Assembly (NCBI RefSeq): GCF_010468565.1
Contig: NZ_WUEG01000018.1
Coordinates: 1-55,734 of the forward strand
DNA from: Allomuricauda sp. TY007
GTDB taxonomy: Bacteria > Bacteroidota > Bacteroidia > Flavobacteriales > Flavobacteriaceae
Direction of reading: 5' to 3'
DNA: 55,734 nucleotides
Position numbers and translations under genes: made by a program. The stretch's first letter is position 1; each line of letters opens with the position of its first letter. Below, one piece after another: positions 34,916-43,916 of this stretch. Below the pieces are notes generated by a model that was not told the origin of the DNA, made no database searches, and saw only the letters and a program-made list of their open reading frames with translations.

Positions 34916-36396
34916 GTTTGGTAAAAAGAAATATATTTTTGGTACTGGGGCCATTGGTCTTTTTGATACTACAAACCTTTGACCCTCCTTCCGGTATGCC
35001 AGAGAGTGCTTTTAGCATGTTGGGAATTACCCTCTGGATGGCCATATGGTGGGTAACCGAGGCTATCCCAATTGGGGTGACCGCACTTTTGCCCATTATT
35101 TTATTTCCATTGACGGGAGCTGTAGACCTTTCTAGCACCACTGCATCATACGGACACAAATACATTTTTTTGTACATGGGCGGCTTTATGTTGGCCATTG
35201 CCATTGAAAAATGGAATTTGCACAAGCGAATCGCCTTGCATGTTATTCGCATCATAGGAACCAATGTGTCCAAGATCATTTTGGGGTTTATGGTGGCAAC
35301 GGCTTTTCTGTCGATGTGGATTTCAAACACGGCCACTTCTGTAATGATGTTGCCCATAGCCATGTCCATTGTAACACAACTAAAAGACAATCCAGCAACC
35401 AGGGAAGACGAAAACTTGATTTTTGGAAAGGCGCTTATGCTCGGAATAGCCTACAGTGCTTCCATTGGAGGGGTGGCTACCTTGATCGGGACTCCTCCCA
35501 ACTTGGTCTTTGCTGGTTATGTGGAAGAGGTTTACGGAATCGAGATTACTTTTTGGCAATGGGCCAAGTGGGGCTTGCCCATTGCCATTCCGCTTTTAGT
35601 CATAGCTTGGATTTACCTGACCAGATTTGCCTTTACCTTCAAACAAAAGGAATTTCCAGGGGGTAGGCAGGAAATCAATCAATTGATACGACAGTTGGGG
35701 CCCATGAAGAAGGAAGAAAAAATAATCCTTGGCATTTTTATTTTTACGGCCTTTGCTTGGATTACACGGTCTTTCGTACTTCAGCCCTTGCTGCCCGCCA
35801 TTGACGATACCATCATAGCCATGTGCGCTGGTATTTTGTTGTTCACCATTAAAAGCGATAACAAAAAGGAACCCTTGATTAATTGGGAAGATGCTGTAAA
35901 GCTTCCTTGGGGAATCATATTGCTGTTTGGAGGGGGAATGGCCTTGGCCTCTGGTTTTGAAACGACCGGATTGGCAGAATGGCTGGGCAGTCAAATGAGT
36001 CTGTTGCAAGGATTGGCACTTATGGTATTGGTTGTAGTAATCGTTGCCTCCGTAAACTTTATTACCGAGGTAACCTCAAACTTGGCTACAACCGCCATGT
36101 TACTTCCCATTTTGGCACCAATCGCCGTTGGGCTCAATATTAATCCCTACATATTGATGGTGGCAACCACCGTGGCAGCGTCCTGTGCTTTTATGCTTCC
36201 CGTGGCAACACCGCCCAATGCCGTTGTTTTTGGGTCGGGATATTTAAAAATATCCGATATGGCAAAGAGTGGGATATGGATGAACATTGTTTCCATAGTG
36301 TTCCTTTCACTTATGGTGTACTACTTACTGCCTCTTATTTGGGATTTTCATCCAAGGGAGTTCAGTGCATTTATTTCAGAAAAGATTACCAAATGA
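34912..36396 (+). CDS. DASS/SLC13-family sodium-coupled carboxylate (or sulfate) transporter
   Basis: The 494-residue polytopic membrane protein has the two inverted SNT motifs of the divalent-anion:Na+ symporter family: MWISNTATSVMMLPIAMS in the first half and ITEVTSNLATTAMLLPIL in the second. It opens with the family segment MAIWWVTEAIPIGVTALLPI and ends with VATPPNAVVFGSGYLK. Members carry succinate, malate, fumarate, citrate or sulfate; the sequence alone does not separate these. Start ATG 34912 overlaps the stop of the SGNH gene. In an operon with two ester hydrolases, uptake of a released di- or tricarboxylate is the simplest reading. The nearby pckA would let such acids feed gluconeogenesis. 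Confidence 0.9.
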   Translation: MSLVKRNIFLVLGPLVFLILQTFDPPSGMPESAFSMLGITLWMAIWWVTEAIPIGVTALLPIILFPLTGAVDLSSTTASYGHKYIFLYMGGFMLAIAIEKWNLHKRIALHVIRIIGTNVSKIILGFMVATAFLSMWISNTATSVMMLPIAMSIVTQLKDNPATREDENLIFGKALMLGIAYSASIGGVATLIGTPPNLVFAGYVEEVYGIEITFWQWAKWGLPIAIPLLVIAWIYLTRFAFTFKQKEFPGGRQEINQLIRQLGPMKKEEKIILGIFIFTAFAWITRSFVLQPLLPAIDDTIIAMCAGILLFTIKSDNKKEPLINWEDAVKLPWGIILLFGGGMALASGFETTGLAEWLGSQMSLLQGLALMVLVVVIVASVNFITEVTSNLATTAMLLPILAPIAVGLNINPYILMVATTVAASCAFMLPVATPPNAVVFGSGYLKISDMAKSGIWMNIVSIVFLSLMVYYLLPLIWDFHPREFSAFISEKITK

Positions 36397-36417
36397 CAAA
36401 CTAAAAATTAACTAAAC

Positions 36418-38184
36418 ATGAAAACGTATAAAAACCCAATATTGCACATAGCCTTTTTTATGGTGTTTTTATTTATTGGTTGTAACGATGACGATGAAGG
36501 AACTATTTTAGATGACGGCTCGTTGCGAGTATTGACCACCAATATAACCGAAACAAATTTTGGGACCAGTGTCGAAAATGTTCCGGTGAACACCTCGGTC
36601 GATTTGATTTTTTCCCATAGTTTAAATACCGAAGCTATAGTATCGGCCCTGGAATTTACTTCAGGTTCCGCAAACGTAGATTACGAAATTGAATTTTCAA
36701 ACACCGACTCAAATGTTAGTTTGATTCCAAGTGAATTGGACTATGAAACGAGTTATACGGTGACATTGCCAGAGGGAACGTATGGTGTTGAAGGTGAATC
36801 TTTGGACAAGCCTTTTGCCATTAATTTCACTACGGCAGCTTTTGTACCACCAATACTGTCTTTGTCGAGCGATGTTTCCGAATTAAAGGAAGATGGCGAA
36901 ACGGCAACAATCACGGCAACCTTGAATAAAATGGCGAACGATGATGTAACCGCTACCATCATTTTTGATGGAAGTGCCACCAAGGATGTGGACTATACTG
37001 TTTCCGGGGAGGAAACCATTACTATTCCTCAAGGTTCCCTATCCGTTTCTTTTGAGATTACCACAGTATTGGATGGCGAAAATGAAGGCAATGAGGTAAT
37101 TGATATTTCATTGGGAGAAGTAACCAATGCCTCAAGTAGCTCAGAAGGGATAACGGTAGCCATTATTGAGCAATTACCTGCCTTATCATTAAAGGGGATT
37201 ATGGCCCTAACATGGGATGGTTCCGGAACCAATGACGGTAAGGCCATCCATCTAGTGGCCAATCAGGATATTGCCGACCTGAGCCTCTATGGTTTAGGAA
37301 CAGCAAACAATGGTTTAGGAACGGACGGAAATGAGTTTACCTTGCCTGCGATTTCTGTTGCCGCAGGGGATGACATCCTAGTGGCAAGGGAAACAGCTTT
37401 GTTGTCCACATATCTTGGAGGATGTACCGATGAGTTTGAACATGTACTTCAAGCTGAATCCGCCATTAACCAAAACGGGGATGATGCCATTGAACTGTTC
37501 CAAGGAGATACCGTCATCGAAACCTATGGGGACGCTAACGTAGATGGTACAGGTGAAACCTGGGAATATTCCGGTTCTTGGGCCTATAAATTTGATGGGT
37601 TCTGGACCACTGGCGGGCTTGATTGCTCCGTTGGCTCCACTACTTCTGCCGATTCCAACTGCCCTTACCCCATTTGTAACGAAGCACTTTCCTTAAAAGG
37701 AGTACTAGCCCTATCATGGGACGGTAGCGGGACCAATGGAGGAAAGGCCGTTCACTTAAAGGTTAATAAAAATATCCCCGATTTGAGTATTTACAGTATA
37801 GGTGTTGCCAACAATGGAGGCGGTACCGACGGTATCGAATTTACATTGCCTGCTATTGCCGTTGAGGAAGGGGACGATATTCTTCTGGCTCGCGAGCAAG
37901 CAACCATAGCGGCTTATTTTGGTGGCTGTATCGATTCATTTGAACACATTATAGAGACCGAGTCCATGAACCAAAACGGTGATGATGCCATAGAACTGTT
38001 CAATGGGAATGCCGTGGTTGAAACCTATGGTGATGTGGATGTGGATGGAACAGGGGCAGCCTGGGAATATTCGGGATCTTGGGCCTATAAAGAAGGTGCA
38101 ACTTGGATGACAGGTGGTGTGGATTGCGCTGCTGGTTCCACCACAACACAAGAATCGGCTTGTACCTATCCGGCATGTAATTAA
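36418..38184 (+). CDS. Surface lipoprotein with Ig-like, Calx-beta-like and two lamin-tail-like domains
   Basis: The 588-residue product starts with a lipoprotein signal (FMVFLFIGC) followed by NDDDEG, a surface-export type of signal. Domain order: a SbsA/Big_5-like Ig domain at about 35-140 (VPVNTSVDLIFSHSLNTEAI ... YTVTLPEGTYGVEGESL), a Calx-beta-like domain at about 145-250 (ATKDVDYTVSGEETITIPQG), then two copies of a 167-residue unit (257-423 and 424-588) with the core NQNGDDAIELF and TWEYSGSWAYK. That core resembles lamin-tail (LTD) domains. Each copy has four cysteines in matching positions. No catalytic motif was seen; a binding or scaffold role outside the cell is likely. It sits between the transporter and the alpha/beta hydrolase. 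Confidence 0.8.
   Translation: MKTYKNPILHIAFFMVFLFIGCNDDDEGTILDDGSLRVLTTNITETNFGTSVENVPVNTSVDLIFSHSLNTEAIVSALEFTSGSANVDYEIEFSNTDSNVSLIPSELDYETSYTVTLPEGTYGVEGESLDKPFAINFTTAAFVPPILSLSSDVSELKEDGETATITATLNKMANDDVTATIIFDGSATKDVDYTVSGEETITIPQGSLSVSFEITTVLDGENEGNEVIDISLGEVTNASSSSEGITVAIIEQLPALSLKGIMALTWDGSGTNDGKAIHLVANQDIADLSLYGLGTANNGLGTDGNEFTLPAISVAAGDDILVARETALLSTYLGGCTDEFEHVLQAESAINQNGDDAIELFQGDTVIETYGDANVDGTGETWEYSGSWAYKFDGFWTTGGLDCSVGSTTSADSNCPYPICNEALSLKGVLALSWDGSGTNGGKAVHLKVNKNIPDLSIYSIGVANNGGGTDGIEFTLPAIAVEEGDDILLAREQATIAAYFGGCIDSFEHIIETESMNQNGDDAIELFNGNAVVETYGDVDVDGTGAAWEYSGSWAYKEGATWMTGGVDCAAGSTTTQESACTYPACN
37186..38181 (+). repeat. Tandem 501-bp intragenic duplication
   Basis: Two units (37186-37686 and 37687-38181) encode homologous lamin-tail-like domains. 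Aligned parts include LSLKGIMALTWDGSGTN/LSLKGVLALSWDGSGTN and NQNGDDAIELFQGD/NQNGDDAIELFNGN. Many third-codon differences separate the copies, so the duplication is not very recent. Confidence 0.85.
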
Positions 38185-38200
38185 TTTATAAAAGAATAAG

Positions 38201-39589
38201 ATGGTGAAAAATATAGTAAAGAATGTTCAATTTGTGCTTATGGGCGTAGTTGTGCTTTGGTGTATCGGTTGCAGTGAAGATGATGATGCATTGGCAGGCT
38301 CGTTAAGCGTGATTTCTGTTAAATTGAACGATGTGGTATTTACAAATGATATGCAGGGTGTTCCCTTGAACAGTACTTTTGAAATTGTTTTTTCGTCTAC
38401 GGTAGAACCCGAGATATTTGAAAATGCTTTGTATATCAGTGCAGGACAGGAGCAAGTGCCCTTTACGACGGAGTACCTTAACCAATCCACAAAGGTATTG
38501 ATCGGTTTGGATGATATGACACCCAACACGGCCTACACTATTAATGTTGATTCTGGCCGAATTGGTGTCGAGGGAAAAATACTCCAACAAGCAATTTCCT
38601 ATTCTTTTACAACGGAAAATGCTGACACAAATGCAAAGGCCCCATGTCTATCGGCATCGGAAGATTGCATGCAACGATTGGAGTTTTTGGACGATTCCGA
38701 ACAATCCTTATCCTTTGATGTTTATTCAAATTATGATTTTATAGAGGACAGCGGGTTTGTATGGGGTTTTATAGATAAGGTCGTTGTGGTGGTACACGGC
38801 GCCAATCGAGATGCAGATAATTATTACAATTATATGGTCAATTCGTTGCAAAGTATGGGGATGGAAAGGAACACACTTATTATTGCACCATACTTTCAAG
38901 ATAATGGAACAGCTCCAACAAATGGATTGGTATGGAACGATTCTAGATGGAGAGAAGGGGCAAATGCCGGAAACAATAACTCGGGAATAAGCTCCTTTAC
39001 CGTAATGGATAGCTTGGTCAATCGCTTTTCGAACCAAGAGAAGTTCCCCAATGTAGAGACCATTTTTATTACGGGACATTCATCTGGAGCCACTTTTACA
39101 CAGCATTACGCCTTGTCCAATAAAGTGCAGGCTACGATAGAAAACATTGATTTTCAGTACGTAGTGGCAAACAATCAATATTTTTATTATCCAGATGGCC
39201 AACGATACAACGAGGATACTTTGAGCTTTTATGAACCTATGGATTGTGCGGGATACGATTATTGGCCGTATGGATATGAGTTTGCGGTGCCTTATTTGGA
39301 TGGGGTCGATGCAATTACCTTGACCCAACAGCAGGTTTCCCGAAATACGGTTTACTTTTTGGGAAGTGATGACACATCAACAGAAGGAACTCTTAACACT
39401 ACGGACTGTCAAGCAACTTTGTTGGGATCCAATCGCTTCAATCGAGGGGAGCATATGTTTCAATACATGGAAACATTTTATCCTACCGAACATCATCATA
39501 GAAAAATAATTGTGCCCAATGTGGCCCATGATGGGAACGGGATGTTCAATTCACCTGAGTTCAAGGATTACCTTTTGGAATTTGAATAA
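38201..39589 (+). CDS. Surface lipoprotein with Ig-like domain and alpha/beta-hydrolase domain
   Basis: The 462-residue product has lipobox WCIGC followed by SEDDDALAGS, again acidic. An N-terminal SbsA/Big_5-like Ig domain covers about residues 30-140 and resembles that of the preceding lipoprotein. The C-terminal 300 residues are an alpha/beta hydrolase: VVVVHGANRDADNYYNYM (oxyanion-hole strand), IFITGHSSGATFTQHYAL with the nucleophile Ser at about residue 293 and IIVPNVAHDGNGMF with the likely catalytic His near 443. The acid is uncertain. It is probably an extracellular esterase, lipase-like or depolymerase enzyme. It is the last gene of the locus F operon. Sugar-ester, polyester and lipid substrates all remain possible. 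Confidence 0.82.
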   Translation: MVKNIVKNVQFVLMGVVVLWCIGCSEDDDALAGSLSVISVKLNDVVFTNDMQGVPLNSTFEIVFSSTVEPEIFENALYISAGQEQVPFTTEYLNQSTKVLIGLDDMTPNTAYTINVDSGRIGVEGKILQQAISYSFTTENADTNAKAPCLSASEDCMQRLEFLDDSEQSLSFDVYSNYDFIEDSGFVWGFIDKVVVVVHGANRDADNYYNYMVNSLQSMGMERNTLIIAPYFQDNGTAPTNGLVWNDSRWREGANAGNNNSGISSFTVMDSLVNRFSNQEKFPNVETIFITGHSSGATFTQHYALSNKVQATIENIDFQYVVANNQYFYYPDGQRYNEDTLSFYEPMDCAGYDYWPYGYEFAVPYLDGVDAITLTQQQVSRNTVYFLGSDDTSTEGTLNTTDCQATLLGSNRFNRGEHMFQYMETFYPTEHHHRKIIVPNVAHDGNGMFNSPEFKDYLLEFE

Positions 39590-39646
39590 GGTAATCGTGA
39601 GTTAGAGTAAAATTCTAGAATAGTTGATTTTTGATTTAGTTAATTC

Positions 39647-39675
39647 AAGATGGCCCACAATGGGCCATCTTTTTA
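39647..39675 (+). terminator. Rho-independent terminator of the locus F operon
   Basis: AAGATGGCCC (39647-39656) and GGGCCATCTT (39662-39671) form a perfect 10-bp stem with loop ACAAT, followed by further T residues. It is 58 bp after the hydrolase stop codon. Confidence 0.9.
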
Positions 39676-40021
39676 TATGACTAATTTTTGAATCCTATAC
39701 TTGAGGTATTAATCGCTAGAAATTTAGAGATGTTTATTTTAATGTGAAAAAATATTTTTACAAAGGATGTTATAGAAGTAGGAAAATAGTTGGTTCAGCA
39801 TTGTTATGCACACGAAATGTTATTATTTATACTACGGATTGAACACATAAGATATGTATTCAAAAGTTGTTTTTTGCTTTCCGTGTTCTTAACGAGAATA
39901 CCTTCAAGATTACAGGGTTAAAATAATGATTTTCAAAACGATAAAATTTCGTCGATGATTCAGTTATCCCGAATTGGATAAATTGGAAAAACTGATGCTT
40001 CTTATTGGAGATTAGCATTCA
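39676..40021. other. AT-rich intergenic stretch
   Basis: About 350 bp between the locus F terminator and the stop of the following minus-strand lipoprotein gene. I see no reading frame, repeat or RNA gene that I can support. Confidence 0.5.
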
Positions 40022-40456
40022 TCAATTCACTAATTTATATCCAAAACCCGGACCATCACATGGAAGGTAACCTCCATTGAATATTTCCATGTTGTTCAAA
40101 ATAGAAATATGTTCTTTAAGCGAGCTTCCACAGTTTTGAATTAAGTAACTGTCTTCTTCATGCTCAAATTCATAGTACTTCGAGTCTTCTGATTGAATCA
40201 AAGTATAACGGCCTGTGGAACTACTGGTACTGTCAGGATATACTCTTCTTTTGACAAAGTGATTGTCAGATGAAAATTCAATGAACTCGTTAAATTCCAT
40301 ATCTTTCTTCTCGATGATTTTTCCCGACATACCTGCATTGATATACTGAAGTTCAAAAAGCTTGTTACCTTGAAGGTCGATTTCTTCATCTGTGCTATCA
40401 CAAGACTGATTAATCATTAAAAAAGTAAAGGAAATCAATATGACAAGCTTTTTCAT
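40022..40456 (-). CDS. Small lipoprotein of unknown function
   Basis: The 144-residue product has a signal peptide and lipobox-like end (LISFTFLMINQSC) followed by DSTDEEIDLQG, suggesting a surface lipoprotein. The remainder is a short, mostly beta sequence (GKIIEKKDMEFNEFIEFSSD, TGRYTLIQSEDSKYYEFEHE) with two cysteines near the C-terminus (QNCGSS, LPCDGPG). I do not recognise a family; it faintly resembles small lipocalin-like lipoproteins. It stands alone, on the strand opposite to locus F, with non-coding DNA on both sides. Confidence 0.65.
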   Translation of the reverse strand: MKKLVILISFTFLMINQSCDSTDEEIDLQGNKLFELQYINAGMSGKIIEKKDMEFNEFIEFSSDNHFVKRRVYPDSTSSSTGRYTLIQSEDSKYYEFEHEEDSYLIQNCGSSLKEHISILNNMEIFNGGYLPCDGPGFGYKLVN

Positions 40457-40529
40457 GGTATAAGGGAGTTGATTTATCTATAAGATACATTGAAACACAA
40501 ATCGTTGCTTATCAAAAAAAACGCCTAAA

Positions 40530-40632
40530 CTAGTGGGATTTTTATGGTGTCTTCATCTCTCATTTCTATGATTTCCTTGATACTGGCCATTTGGTCCAGT
40601 AGGTTTGGGGTGGCCTTACAATGGTTTTTATT
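40530..40632 (-). other. Short orphan reading frame, possible 3' remnant of a lost gene
   Basis: Between the small lipoprotein gene and lacZ the minus strand reads ATPNLLDQMASIKEIIEMRD and a few more residues before TAG at 40530. The helical, charged composition looks like a real protein C-terminus, but there is no start codon or upstream part. I cannot assign it. Confidence 0.25.
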
Positions 40633-40673
40633 TTAAAATATGCTATTGCCAAACGGGTTGCTGGACAAAAGCT

Positions 40674-43600
40674 TTACTCTCGGTTAGTCTGGGTTAAGTT
40701 TACTATGTCATTTGGATATATATCGAACGTTAAGAATGCATTGGAGACATCCAGTTTATATTCATCATTGGCCAATCCGTCCATGCTCCAGCTATTATCA
40801 CCTCCTACACCTGTCTGACCATAATCGATATGAAGATACACAGCTTTTTTGGGTTGAATGTCCGTAGTGTGCCGTTGTGCTTTTTTGTTGGATCCCGAAT
40901 CAAAATCCGACATAGGGTTGTGGTGTGCCGAAAAGGAGAAGGGTGTGTTTTCCGAAACAAAATTTAGGCCACTGCCCAATTCGTTGGTGAACAACGCAAA
41001 GCGCACATCTGTTCTATTGCCATTTTCCTGGGGCCTGATGTAGGGTACATAAAAATCAGCTACTTTGGATTTGTACAAACCTATAAAGGATGCTGTTTTT
41101 CGGTCTATATAGTTTTCATGCGGGCCTCTACCGTAGTATTCTGCATTTTGGTATTGATTATCCAACACGAAAACCATTCCATAACGTGGCATGTATTTCA
41201 ACTTCTCGGGGTGTTCGGGCAAGAACTTGCAAGATACATTCAATCCTCCATTTTTGTCCACTGTGTAGGTGATGGTATTCGTTGCCTGTAAATCTTTGTA
41301 ATCGAATTTATAATGGAACGAGTGGGTTCCATCCTTATTCTTTTTATGGTCGAAATCAATCAATACTTTTTTGTCCGCAGCATTTCTATAGCCAAAGTAA
41401 TCCACATCTTTTGGAGCGTTCCAAGAATTCCATGCACCAAAATCATTATCAATGGGCGCTCTCCAAAATGTCAGTTTCACTGGTTCAAGTAACAGATTTT
41501 TATCGCCTTTTTTTATGGCATTCAATCCAAAACCGTCCTTGCCGAACACATAGGTGTATTCACCCACCGATACGGTGTAAGATTGTTCGTCCTTAGACGT
41601 TTTGGTTTTGATTTTATTTGGCTCGTTTAAGATATTTAGGGATATGTTGCCATCCTGTAACTTAAATTGTTCCGAAACCAAAACCTCGCCTTTGGGCAAT
41701 AAGGGAGTATCCTTTTTTAAGGTGCCAAACACATTGATATAATATTCTTTGGATGCATCCAGGTCATAATTAAAATTGATGGTGATCTTGTGCTTTTGTT
41801 GTGGTTCAATAGCTGGAATAGTAAGGGGCTGTGATGCTACTTCAATGCCATTTTCCAATAAAATGGCCTTAAATGCGTACTGCTCGGTTGTGGTGAAGAA
41901 ATTCTCGTTGAAAATCTCGTATGTGGTATTGTCCAATTTGGAGAACAGCACATTTTGATAGACTTTTTTCACTTCGAAGAGACCGGGATGCGGCCTTAGA
42001 TCCGATCCCATCAGTCCATTGGCACAAAAGTTTTCATCGGAATGCACGCCTTCCGGTTCAAAATCCCCTCCATAGGCAAAGTATTTTTCCCCCGTGGAAG
42101 TGGTTTGCTCCAGACCTTGGTCCATCCAGTCCCAAATAAATCCTCCTTGGGCTCTGGGGTGACTTCTTACCCAATCCCAATAATCTTTAAAGTTTCCACT
42201 GCTGTTTCCCATGGCGTGACTGTACTCGCACCAGATAAATGGACGTTGTTCACTTAGGGGCTTTTTGCTATCTGCCTCAAAATACTGCTTGTCCACATCG
42301 TTTTGTCCATGGTACATCCAACTTATAATATCGGTAATCCTTCCTTTATAGTGTATACTGTCATTTGCCCTTCCTGCCCGTTCATAGTGTACCGGACGAT
42401 CGGGATCATATTCGTGGATCCAGTTGTAAGGGATTACAAAATTGTTGCCGCTACCCGCTTCGTTGCCCATGGACCAAATAATAACCGAGGGGTGGTTAAT
42501 ATCTCTTTTCACCATTCTTTGAATACGGTTTAGGTGCATTTCTTGGAATTGTGGATCCTGTGCCAAAGTTTCTCCTTTGTTGTAACCATAACCGTGGGAC
42601 TCTATGTTAGCCTCATCGATTACATAAATGCCGTACTGGTCACAAAGTTGATACCATAGGGGGTCATTGGGGTAATGCGAGGTTCGAACGGCATTGATGT
42701 TATATTTTTTGAAGTTTTTGATATCTGCTAGCATTGACTCCTTGCTCACGACATGTCCATTGACGGGATCATGCTCGTGCCTGTTTACGCCTTTAAGAAG
42801 AATGGGCTGTCCGTTGACCCACAACTGACCATTTTTTATTTCACTGGTTCGGAAACCGATCTTAAATGTTGTCGCATCGAGTTGATTGCCATTGGAATCC
42901 GTTAGTACGATTTGAAGATCGTACAATTTTGGATTTTCAGCCGACCAAGGGGAAATGGTCAGTCCGCTCTTTTCCAAGGTCAATTTACCTGTACCATCTT
43001 CTCCGGTGCCAAGGGAACCATTTAAGGATGCAATTTCCTTTGCTCCGTCAAGCACTTTGGCCTCTATTTGCAAGTTCGTTGCCTTTTGTTCTGCATTTAC
43101 CCATACTTCAAGTTCAAGTTGACCATTTTTGTAATGTTCCCTATCTAGGGATGCCCTTGAGATAATGTTTTGAAATCTGATGGGATTGGTGGCGTACAGA
43201 ATTACATCTCGTTCAATTCCGCTTAAACGCCAGAAATCCTGGTCCTCCAAATAGGAACCATCACACCAACGGTATACCTCCACGGCAATGTCGTTTTCTC
43301 CTTGTTTGATGTATGGGGTGATATTGAACTCGGCCGGAGTTTTGGAACCTTCGCTGTAACCAACTTTTTGTCCGTTTACCCATAGATAAAATGCTGAATT
43401 GACTCCACCAAAATGGATGTATACCTGCTTGGAGGCCCAATCTTTGTCCAGATTGAATTTTCGTTTATAGCTGCCCACCGGATTATTGTCATGTGGAATA
43501 AGAGGAGCATTTTTGGGGAAAGGATATTCGATATTGGTGTAAATGGGGTAACCATATCCCCTCATTTGCCAGTCGGAAGGCACATCGATATTGTTCCAAT

Positions 43601-43880
43601 GGGATACATCGTAATTTTCGGTATAAAAATCTTCTGGTCTATCGGCAGGTTTGGGTGACCAGTGAAACTTCCAGGTCCCATTTAGGGATAGGTAATTGGA
43701 AAGCGTTTCCTGCGGTGTATCCAAAGCATGGCCATTATAATGATAAAAGGAGGCATGTGGCTCCTCTGTATTGATCGTAATAATTTTTGGATTTTCCCAA
43801 TCGGGCAAGCTATCTTGTGCGTTTATGATCAAATTGGGAAGCAAAACCAGCAGTATTGTAAATTGCCATTTGTTTGTCAT
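40674..43880 (-). CDS. lacZ: LacZ-type beta-galactosidase, glycoside hydrolase family 2
   Basis: The 1068-residue enzyme carries a Sec signal peptide (FTILLVLLPNLIINAQ), so it should work in the periplasm, unlike cytoplasmic E. coli LacZ. GH2 sugar-binding domain: LNGTWKFHWSPKPADRPEDF and FGGVNSAFYLWVNGQKVGYS. The TIM barrel has LLKGVNRHEHDPVNGHVVSK, the acid/base Glu in IIWSMGNEAGSG (near residue 472) and the nucleophile Glu in FIWCEYSHAMGNSSGN (near 550). The C-terminal Bgal_small domain includes YYGRGPHENYIDRKTASFIG. All signature residues are present. It hydrolyses beta-galactosides. The gene follows gntR by 36 bp on the same strand; with the divergent SusCD and nearby galK it defines a galactoside locus. 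Confidence 0.95.
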   Translation of the reverse strand: MTNKWQFTILLVLLPNLIINAQDSLPDWENPKIITINTEEPHASFYHYNGHALDTPQETLSNYLSLNGTWKFHWSPKPADRPEDFYTENYDVSHWNNIDVPSDWQMRGYGYPIYTNIEYPFPKNAPLIPHDNNPVGSYKRKFNLDKDWASKQVYIHFGGVNSAFYLWVNGQKVGYSEGSKTPAEFNITPYIKQGENDIAVEVYRWCDGSYLEDQDFWRLSGIERDVILYATNPIRFQNIISRASLDREHYKNGQLELEVWVNAEQKATNLQIEAKVLDGAKEIASLNGSLGTGEDGTGKLTLEKSGLTISPWSAENPKLYDLQIVLTDSNGNQLDATTFKIGFRTSEIKNGQLWVNGQPILLKGVNRHEHDPVNGHVVSKESMLADIKNFKKYNINAVRTSHYPNDPLWYQLCDQYGIYVIDEANIESHGYGYNKGETLAQDPQFQEMHLNRIQRMVKRDINHPSVIIWSMGNEAGSGNNFVIPYNWIHEYDPDRPVHYERAGRANDSIHYKGRITDIISWMYHGQNDVDKQYFEADSKKPLSEQRPFIWCEYSHAMGNSSGNFKDYWDWVRSHPRAQGGFIWDWMDQGLEQTTSTGEKYFAYGGDFEPEGVHSDENFCANGLMGSDLRPHPGLFEVKKVYQNVLFSKLDNTTYEIFNENFFTTTEQYAFKAILLENGIEVASQPLTIPAIEPQQKHKITINFNYDLDASKEYYINVFGTLKKDTPLLPKGEVLVSEQFKLQDGNISLNILNEPNKIKTKTSKDEQSYTVSVGEYTYVFGKDGFGLNAIKKGDKNLLLEPVKLTFWRAPIDNDFGAWNSWNAPKDVDYFGYRNAADKKVLIDFDHKKNKDGTHSFHYKFDYKDLQATNTITYTVDKNGGLNVSCKFLPEHPEKLKYMPRYGMVFVLDNQYQNAEYYGRGPHENYIDRKTASFIGLYKSKVADFYVPYIRPQENGNRTDVRFALFTNELGSGLNFVSENTPFSFSAHHNPMSDFDSGSNKKAQRHTTDIQPKKAVYLHIDYGQTGVGGDNSWSMDGLANDEYKLDVSNAFLTFDIYPNDIVNLTQTNRE

Positions 43881-43916
43881 TTTAGTATTGAGATTAGAGG
43901 TTGTTGATTTTTATCT

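Noticed and set aside
37186..38181. CRISPR-like or short tandem repeat array
   Set aside because: The only large repeat is a two-copy intragenic domain duplication. No array of short repeats with spacers was seen anywhere in the window.
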